From Mucilaginibacter sp. (GTDB lineage: Bacteria > Bacteroidota > Bacteroidia > Sphingobacteriales > Sphingobacteriaceae), in NCBI GenBank assembly GCA_025934475.1, contig JAICXZ010000030.1, positions 1 through 12,212 of the forward strand: a stretch of DNA of 12,212 nt, in the 5' to 3' direction. A program made the translations under genes and the position numbers. Position 1 is the first letter of the stretch. The number at the start of each line of letters is the position of its first letter. The notes below the pieces were generated by a model. The model had not been told where the DNA came from and ran no database searches. It saw only the letters and a list, made by a program, of their open reading frames with translations. Shown in pieces: positions 7,548 through 12,212 of the stretch.

Positions 7548-9803
7548 ATGATTGTTGTTAAGTTGGCTCCACAGGATATCCGCAGATATAATGGCTATAT
7601 ATGGAAGTTTTTTGGAGGCTGTATTTTATTGCTCGCCCTCCTCATTTTTGCCACTTTCATGGAAGTGTTCGGGCCGTTGCCATCCTTCCGCGACCTGGAA
7701 AATCCGAAGAGTAACCAGGCTTCAGAAGTAATTTCGTCGGACAAGCAAGTGCTGGGTACTTATTATGTCGAGAACCGGTCCAATGTAACTTACAAAGAGA
7801 TATCGCCCAACGTGATCCATGCCCTGGTAGCCACAGAGGATGAGCGTTTTTATGAACACTCCGGTATCGATTTCCGCCGCATGTTCAGTATCCTGGTGCT
7901 AAATATCTTCAAAAATCAAGGGGGCAGTACAATTACACAACAATTGGCTAAAAACCTTTTTACCGATCACCCATCACGGAATAAACTTGTTCGTTTTTCA
8001 CAAAAAATGAAAGAGTGGATCACCGCGGTAAAGTTGGAAAGGCGATATACTAAGGAAGAGATCATCACCATGTATCTTAACAAGGTAGATTTCGGAGCCT
8101 ATCAGACCTTTGGTATCAAATCCGCGGCGCGTACCTATTTTAATACGACACCGGACCAACTAACGCCCGACCAGGCTGCGATGCTGATCGCGATGATCAA
8201 CGGCCCCGGCTATTACTCCCCTATCAATCACCCCGACCGGGTATTGAACCGCCGTAACAATGTGGTATTGCCGCTGATGGAAAAAATGGGCTATCTAAGC
8301 GAAGGTCAACTGGCCGAATACAAGGCCAAACCCCTTGGGCTAGATTTTAACCCGATCACCCACACCGATGGCCCGGCCCCCTATTTTAGAATGGTGCTGA
8401 AGAAAGAAGTGCAAAAAATATTCAAGGATGAATCCATTACCAGGGCCGATGGCTCACAGTATGATCTTGATCGCGACGGTCTGAAAATATATACCACCAT
8501 TAATTATACCATGCAGCAGTATGCCGAAGAGGCACAAGCTGAATACATGCGCCAGTTGCAGGTGCAATTCAATAATCACTGGAAGGGGTTTAGCCTTTAT
8601 AAGAGTATCAAAAATTTCAGGTTGCTGATTGAACAGGGCATGCATCGTTCGGACCGATATAAGGCGGATACTTTGCAGGGGATGTCGGCCGAGGAGATCA
8701 AAAAGGACTTTAATACGCCTACCGAAGTGGACTTATTTACCTGGAGGGGCGATACGACAATGAAGATGAAGCCCATCGATTCTATTGTTTACTCCAAACT
8801 GCTGTTGCGCAATGCCATGATGAGCATGGATCCTACTACCGGCGCAATTAAAGCCTGGGTAGGCGGCATTAATTTCGAGCACTTTAAATACGACCAGGTA
8901 AAATATGGCACACGCCAGGTTGGTTCAACGGCAAAACCGTTTACCTATACTGAAGCTATTGATAATGGCTACTCACCTTGCTTGAAAGTCGATAACGTGC
9001 CGGTAAGTATTCCGGTGCCGGGCCAAGCTGACTGGACCCCCAAGCAATCTTCGTATGATCTCCAGCCCGGAATGATTACGCTTCGAACAGCTTTAGCTTT
9101 TTCGCAGAACTGGGTAACGGCTTGGGTAATGAAACAAGTTGGCCCGGAACCTGTGGCTAACCTCATCAAAAGGATGGGTATCACTACAGAGGTACCGCCA
9201 TATCCGTCTATATGCCTGGGCTCGTTTAACGCATCGGTATTTGATATGACCGGGGCGTATTGCACATTCGCTAACCATGGCGTATGGACAGAGCCTACCT
9301 TTATAACACGCATCGAAGACAAAAAAGGCAACGTGCTTTACACTCATAAGCCGAGAGTAGTACAGGCTATGAACGAGCAGGACGCCTATGTAATGACGTA
9401 TATGTTGAAGGGGGTTATTGAGAATGGTACTGGCTCAAGGCTTATGTACAAATACGGCTTCCATAACCCGGTGGCCGGCAAAACCGGTACTACGCAAGAT
9501 AACTCGGATGGTTGGTTTATTGGCGTTACACCACAACTGGTTACCGGCGTTTGGACGGGCTGCGAAGATCGCGACATTCACTTCCGGTCAACAACGCTTG
9601 GCGAGGGCGCCAATACGGCCTTGCCTATTTTTGCAATGTATATGAAGCGGGTTTATGGAAATTCCGACCTGGGTATCAAGCGTAATGTAGACTTTGACCC
9701 TCCCAAGGCACCGCTCTCCATCACGATTGACTGCGGCGCTTACGACCAGCAACAGCAGGGGAAGAACCCGGCATCAGACGTTGATAAGAAGCTTGACTTT
9801 TAG
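7548..9803 (+). CDS. Class A penicillin-binding protein (GT51 transglycosylase plus transpeptidase)
   Basis: Bifunctional peptidoglycan synthase (PBP1a type) of the inner membrane: it polymerises lipid II and cross-links the strands. The 751-residue protein has a short cytoplasmic tail, one membrane anchor (about 20-42), a GT51 domain with EDERFYEHSGID (catalytic Glu97), GGSTITQQLAKNLF, and the ERRYTKEEIITMYLN helix. The transpeptidase domain has the full catalytic set: Ser460-Thr-Ala-Lys463, Ser519-Gln-Asn521 and Lys645-Thr-Gly647. An inserted segment (about 340-415) lies between the domains. The short tail after the transpeptidase core ends KNPASDVDKKLDF. ATG 7548 is preceded by an A-rich AAGAAAA. 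It lies 38 nt after porW and 65 nt before uvrC. I call it PBP1a-like without choosing mrcA or ponA. Confidence 0.95.
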   Translation: MIVVKLAPQDIRRYNGYIWKFFGGCILLLALLIFATFMEVFGPLPSFRDLENPKSNQASEVISSDKQVLGTYYVENRSNVTYKEISPNVIHALVATEDERFYEHSGIDFRRMFSILVLNIFKNQGGSTITQQLAKNLFTDHPSRNKLVRFSQKMKEWITAVKLERRYTKEEIITMYLNKVDFGAYQTFGIKSAARTYFNTTPDQLTPDQAAMLIAMINGPGYYSPINHPDRVLNRRNNVVLPLMEKMGYLSEGQLAEYKAKPLGLDFNPITHTDGPAPYFRMVLKKEVQKIFKDESITRADGSQYDLDRDGLKIYTTINYTMQQYAEEAQAEYMRQLQVQFNNHWKGFSLYKSIKNFRLLIEQGMHRSDRYKADTLQGMSAEEIKKDFNTPTEVDLFTWRGDTTMKMKPIDSIVYSKLLLRNAMMSMDPTTGAIKAWVGGINFEHFKYDQVKYGTRQVGSTAKPFTYTEAIDNGYSPCLKVDNVPVSIPVPGQADWTPKQSSYDLQPGMITLRTALAFSQNWVTAWVMKQVGPEPVANLIKRMGITTEVPPYPSICLGSFNASVFDMTGAYCTFANHGVWTEPTFITRIEDKKGNVLYTHKPRVVQAMNEQDAYVMTYMLKGVIENGTGSRLMYKYGFHNPVAGKTGTTQDNSDGWFIGVTPQLVTGVWTGCEDRDIHFRSTTLGEGANTALPIFAMYMKRVYGNSDLGIKRNVDFDPPKAPLSITIDCGAYDQQQQGKNPASDVDKKLDF

Positions 9804-9806
9804 TTT

Positions 9807-9843
9807 GTTGCAAGGTTGGAAAGTTGAAATGTTGGAAGGTTGG
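9807..9843. repeat. Imperfect 8-bp tandem repeat (GTTGNAAN) between PBP1a and uvrC
   Basis: Units GTTGCAAG, GTTGGAAA, GTTGAAAT, GTTGGAAG and a partial GTTGG, starting 3 nt after the PBP1a stop. The array fills over half of the 65-nt gap to uvrC. It contains no start codon or clear ribosome-binding site for uvrC. It resembles the other arrays in size and placement, but its period is 8 and its unit sequence differs. Confidence 0.85.
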
Positions 9844-9868
9844 TTCTAAGGCCAGCAAATGACACCTA

Positions 9869-11680
9869 ATGGCAAGTATCTTCGATTATAGAGAAGCATT
9901 AAAGAAAATTCCGCACAAGCCTGGGGTTTACCAGTTTTGGGATACCGAGAAGGAACTGATATATATCGGTAAAGCCAAAGATCTGCGTAATAGGGTAACT
10001 TCTTATTTTAATAAGGATAATCAGTTTAATGCCAAGACGCGGGTTTTAGTTTCCAAGATACGCAACATCACTTTTACCATTGTAGATACCGAGGTAGATG
10101 CCTGGCTGCTGGAGAACAGCATGATCAAAAAGCATCAGCCGCGCTACAATGTTATGCTGAAGGATGATAAGACCTATCCCTGGATCATCATTAAAAACGA
10201 AAACTTTCCCCGTATTTTCTGGACACGGCGGATAATCCGCGACGGCTCTAAATACCTTGGCCCTTACGCATCAGTAAGCATGATGCACGCGATATTGGAT
10301 CTGATTAGGGAAACCTATCCCCTGCGCACTTGCAACCTACAGCTTACACGGCAAAACATAGATGCCGGCAAGTTTAAGGTGTGCCTCGAATATCAATTAG
10401 GCAATTGCAAAGGTCCATGCCAAAACTTCCAGACAGAAACGGATTATGACAACAGTATAGAGGAAATAAAGGATATCCTGAATGGTAAGATCGGCTCGGT
10501 GTTGCGCACCTTAAAATCGGATATAGACACCGCCGTATCCAATTTAAACTTCGAACAGGCACACAAGCTGAAATCAAAATTCGACTTGCTCGAGAATTAT
10601 CAGCATAAATCTACGGTTGTTAATTCGTCTATCACCGATGTGGATGTTTTCAGCATTGCGTCCGATGAGAAATATGCCTTTGTCAACTTCCTGAAGGTGA
10701 TGAACGGCACTATCATCCAAACCCAAACCATCGAGCTGAAGAAGCGGTTGGATGAAAGTGACGAAGAACTGCTAACGCTGGCCATTTCGGAGTTTAGGAG
10801 CAGATATAACAGTCATTCAAAAGAAGTAATTGTTCCGTTCCATCCGGACATTGATGACGACGACATCAAATTCACTATACCCAAGCTGGGCGAAAAGAAA
10901 AAGCTGCTCGACCTTTCTCATAAGAACGTGCAATTCTTCAAAAAGGAGAAGATAGATCAGTACGAAAAGCTGAATCCCGAAGTTCGCACCGAACGGCTCC
11001 TGGCAACCATGATGAAGGATTTGCGCATGAACCAACTGCCCCGTCACATCGAGTGCTTTGACAACTCTAACTTCCAGGGTAAATATCCGGTGTCGGCTAT
11101 TGTGGTATTTAAAGATGGTAAACCATCTAAAAAGGATTATCGCCATTTTAACGTAAAAACGGTTGAAGGTCCGAATGACTTTGCAACTATGGAGGAAGCG
11201 GTACACCGGCGCTACAGGCGTACGCTTGATGAAGGTACCGAACTGCCTCAACTGATCATTATCGACGGCGGCAAGGGACAATTGTCGGCAGCGTTGAAGA
11301 GTCTGAAACTGCTCGGCATCGATAAACAGGTAACGGTGATCGGCATCGCCAAAAGATTAGAAGAACTTTATTATCCCGGGGACCAATATCCATTATACCT
11401 CGACAAAAAGTCTGAGACTTTAAAGATCATCCAGCAATTACGTGATGAGGCACACCGTTTCGGCATCACCTTTCACCGCAAAAAACGCGACAAGGGCACC
11501 CTGGCAACAGAGCTGGAATTGATTGAAGGCATTGGCAAAACCTCGGCAGAGAAGCTGCTCAAATACTTTAAATCGGTAAAGAAGATCCGCGAAGCTTCTG
11601 CTGAGGACTTGCAGGAAGTAGTGAATTTGAAGCAGGCGAAGGCGATAAGGGAGTATTTTAGGCAGAAGTCGGAAGTCTGA
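9869..11680 (+). CDS. uvrC: UvrABC excinuclease subunit C
   Basis: Nuclease of nucleotide excision repair; with UvrB it cuts on both sides of a bulky lesion. The 603 residues are close to E. coli (610). Domains in order: GIY-YIG nuclease for the 3' cut (PGVYQF near 18, IYIGKAKDLRNR near 31-42); four cysteines Cys155, Cys172, Cys180 and Cys184, matching the cluster that binds iron-sulfur in E. coli UvrC; a UVR motif for UvrB contact (about 208-242); the RNase H-like nuclease for the 5' cut, with Asp398 (ECFDNSNFQG) and Asp466 (IIIDGGKGQL) and His in FGITFHRK; and a C-terminal helix-hairpin-helix pair (LIEGIGKTSAEKLL). ATG 9869 has no clear Shine-Dalgarno site. The last four residues (KSEV) and the TGA lie inside a 7-bp repeat. 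Confidence 0.97.
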   Translation: MASIFDYREALKKIPHKPGVYQFWDTEKELIYIGKAKDLRNRVTSYFNKDNQFNAKTRVLVSKIRNITFTIVDTEVDAWLLENSMIKKHQPRYNVMLKDDKTYPWIIIKNENFPRIFWTRRIIRDGSKYLGPYASVSMMHAILDLIRETYPLRTCNLQLTRQNIDAGKFKVCLEYQLGNCKGPCQNFQTETDYDNSIEEIKDILNGKIGSVLRTLKSDIDTAVSNLNFEQAHKLKSKFDLLENYQHKSTVVNSSITDVDVFSIASDEKYAFVNFLKVMNGTIIQTQTIELKKRLDESDEELLTLAISEFRSRYNSHSKEVIVPFHPDIDDDDIKFTIPKLGEKKKLLDLSHKNVQFFKKEKIDQYEKLNPEVRTERLLATMMKDLRMNQLPRHIECFDNSNFQGKYPVSAIVVFKDGKPSKKDYRHFNVKTVEGPNDFATMEEAVHRRYRRTLDEGTELPQLIIIDGGKGQLSAALKSLKLLGIDKQVTVIGIAKRLEELYYPGDQYPLYLDKKSETLKIIQQLRDEAHRFGITFHRKKRDKGTLATELELIEGIGKTSAEKLLKYFKSVKKIREASAEDLQEVVNLKQAKAIREYFRQKSEV

Positions 11681-11692
11681 AGTCGGAGGTCC
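11665..11692. repeat. 7-bp tandem repeat across the uvrC stop codon
   Basis: Units GAAGTCG, GAAGTCT, GAAGTCG and GAGGTCC, four copies with period 7. The TGA at 11678-11680 falls where unit 2 meets unit 3, so the array encodes the protein's last residues and begins the convergent spacer. The AAGTCT core is shared with the atpF-atpH spacer and with the array beside gldN. Confidence 0.85.
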
Positions 11693-11712
11693 GTGAATCA
11701 ATCCAAAAATGC

Positions 11713-11846
11713 CACTTCGAACGAGCAGGGCGGGCAGTGAAAGGGCGCGAGGAGAAACCTTTACCACCTTGTATGTCCGCGATGCACATCCGAAAAGATT
11801 TCTCCTCGCCCATCTCACGCCGGGCGTTCGTGGGTTCGTCGAAATG
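11713..11846. repeat. Imperfect palindrome of about 134 bp (dispersed-repeat-like)
   Basis: The left arm starts CACTTCGAACGA (11713) and the right arm ends TCGTCGAAATG (11846); both continue inward with matching blocks. The best block is GAGGAGAAACCTTT (11749-11762) against AAAGATTTCTCCTC (11794-11807), with one mismatch. The arms are about 55 nt each with small bulges, around a loop of about 25 nt. There is no open frame of its own and I see no clear target-site duplication. The shape suggests a MITE- or REP-like element. As RNA it would fold strongly and could protect or end the uvrC transcript. Its spread in the genome cannot be judged from one copy. Confidence 0.7.
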
Positions 11847-11878
11847 ATATAGGTTTCAATTTAATTTGGTTATAAAAG

Positions 11879-11914
11879 AAAAAGTCTTAAGCCAATCATG
11901 ACTCAAGACTTTTT
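11879..11914. terminator. Bidirectional terminator of the uvrC-gldN convergent spacer
   Basis: AAAAAGTCTTAAG (11879-11891) and CTCAAGACTTTTT (11902-11914) pair over 13 bp around a 10-nt loop. On the minus strand the one odd pair becomes a G-U wobble, so the hairpin fits slightly better as the end of gldN, 21 nt after its stop. The A-tract and T-tract on either side allow it to end uvrC transcripts as well. Confidence 0.75.
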
Positions 11915-11932
11915 ACTAAAGACTTTCGACTT
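11898..11932. repeat. Degenerate 7-bp tandem repeat overlapping the gldN terminator
   Basis: Read in sevens: ATGACTC, AAGACTT, TTTACTA, AAGACTT, TCGACTT. The ACT core recurs every 7 bp, and two units are identical AAGACTT. It overlaps the right arm of the terminator hairpin and ends 3 nt before the gldN stop codon, so the terminator stem may have formed from repeats of this family. Confidence 0.6.
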
Positions 11933-11935
11933 AAA

Positions 11936-12212
11936 TTAATATTGCCACAAATTGAGCTCCCAGTCTTGCAGCTCTTTCTTTACCCTTTCGGATTCGTAGA
12001 GCCTGTCGATACCCTGGGCGTAATCTTTAATACGCTCGTCTTTATCGTTAGATACTTTGACGATGTAACTGGTAAAGATGCGTTTCAGGAAAATATCATC
12101 GTAGCTTAAGCCAGTATTATCATTGTTGCGGCTAACGGCTTCTTTGGTAGCCAGGATTGGGCGCAGATCAGGGAAGTAAATCCAAAATGCCGGCTGGTAA
12201 TCCAGGTTAAGA
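11936..12212 (-). CDS. gldN: Gliding motility / type IX secretion protein GldN (PorN), 3' part only
   Basis: GldN (PorN) forms the periplasmic ring of the T9SS with the lipoprotein GldK (PorK). Only the last 91 residues are in the window, ending ELNLWQY and TAA at 11936-11938; the start lies beyond 12212. The visible part carries the family-typical segments FWIYFPDLRPILATKEA, SRNNDNTGLSYDDIF and FTSYIVKVSN, then a charged C-terminal helix (YESERVKKELQDWE). The frame is intact. The gene converges on uvrC and is followed by a hairpin terminator. In most gliding Bacteroidota it ends a gldKLMN cluster, so gldM, gldL and gldK are expected to the right of this window (inferred, not seen). I recognise it from family memory of the C-terminal motifs. 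Confidence 0.85.
   Translation of the reverse strand, partial: LNLDYQPAFWIYFPDLRPILATKEAVSRNNDNTGLSYDDIFLKRIFTSYIVKVSNDKDERIKDYAQGIDRLYESERVKKELQDWELNLWQY

Noticed and set aside
10817..11281. 154-codon minus-strand frame inside uvrC
   Set aside because: It lies wholly antisense to the conserved nuclease domain of uvrC and shows no recognisable motif.
11438..11818. 126-codon minus-strand frame over the uvrC end and the palindrome
   Set aside because: Most of it is antisense to uvrC and the rest is the palindromic repeat. The composition does not look like a protein.

Overview
The window is a chromosomal segment from a Bacteroidota bacterium, most likely a Sphingobacteriaceae member of the Mucilaginibacter/Pedobacter kind. 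The reasons are the F1Fo operon order, an AtpB with a signal peptide and large periplasmic N-terminal domain, two type IX secretion (T9SS) proteins found only in this phylum (PorW/SprE and GldN), and translation starts with A/T-rich leaders instead of clear Shine-Dalgarno sites. The lineage below phylum level is inferred from protein character and no search was run.

Left third, minus strand (1-4485): an ATP synthase operon read right to left, atpZ - small four-helix membrane protein - atpB (a) - atpE (c) - atpF (b) - atpH (delta) - atpA (alpha, cut by the window edge before its arginine-finger region). Gaps within the operon are mostly 15-85 nt. The exception is the 146-nt atpF-atpH spacer, which is filled with 7-bp tandem repeats. 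A terminator-like hairpin lies between atpE and atpF, and an 84% A+T leader precedes atpE. Both could help produce the excess of c subunit over b, delta and alpha.

Middle and right, plus strand (4672-11680): a 186-nt divergent spacer leads to porW/sprE (a TPR lipoprotein of T9SS, TTG start), then a class A penicillin-binding protein (GT51 plus transpeptidase) and uvrC (excinuclease subunit C). The 38-nt and 65-nt gaps allow one transcript.

Far right: uvrC converges on the 3' end of gldN (minus strand, cut by the window edge). The 255-nt convergent spacer holds a heptad repeat across the uvrC stop codon, an imperfect palindrome of about 134 bp that looks like a dispersed repeat element, and a hairpin with T-tracts on both strands that is probably a bidirectional terminator.

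I see no defence system, CRISPR array, insertion sequence, tRNA or rRNA. The coding content is conserved housekeeping plus T9SS. The least explained material is between the genes: period-7 or period-8 arrays at gene ends, several sharing an AAGTCT/AGACTT core, and the palindrome. PorW and GldN belong to the same secretion machine, and here they flank a peptidoglycan synthase.
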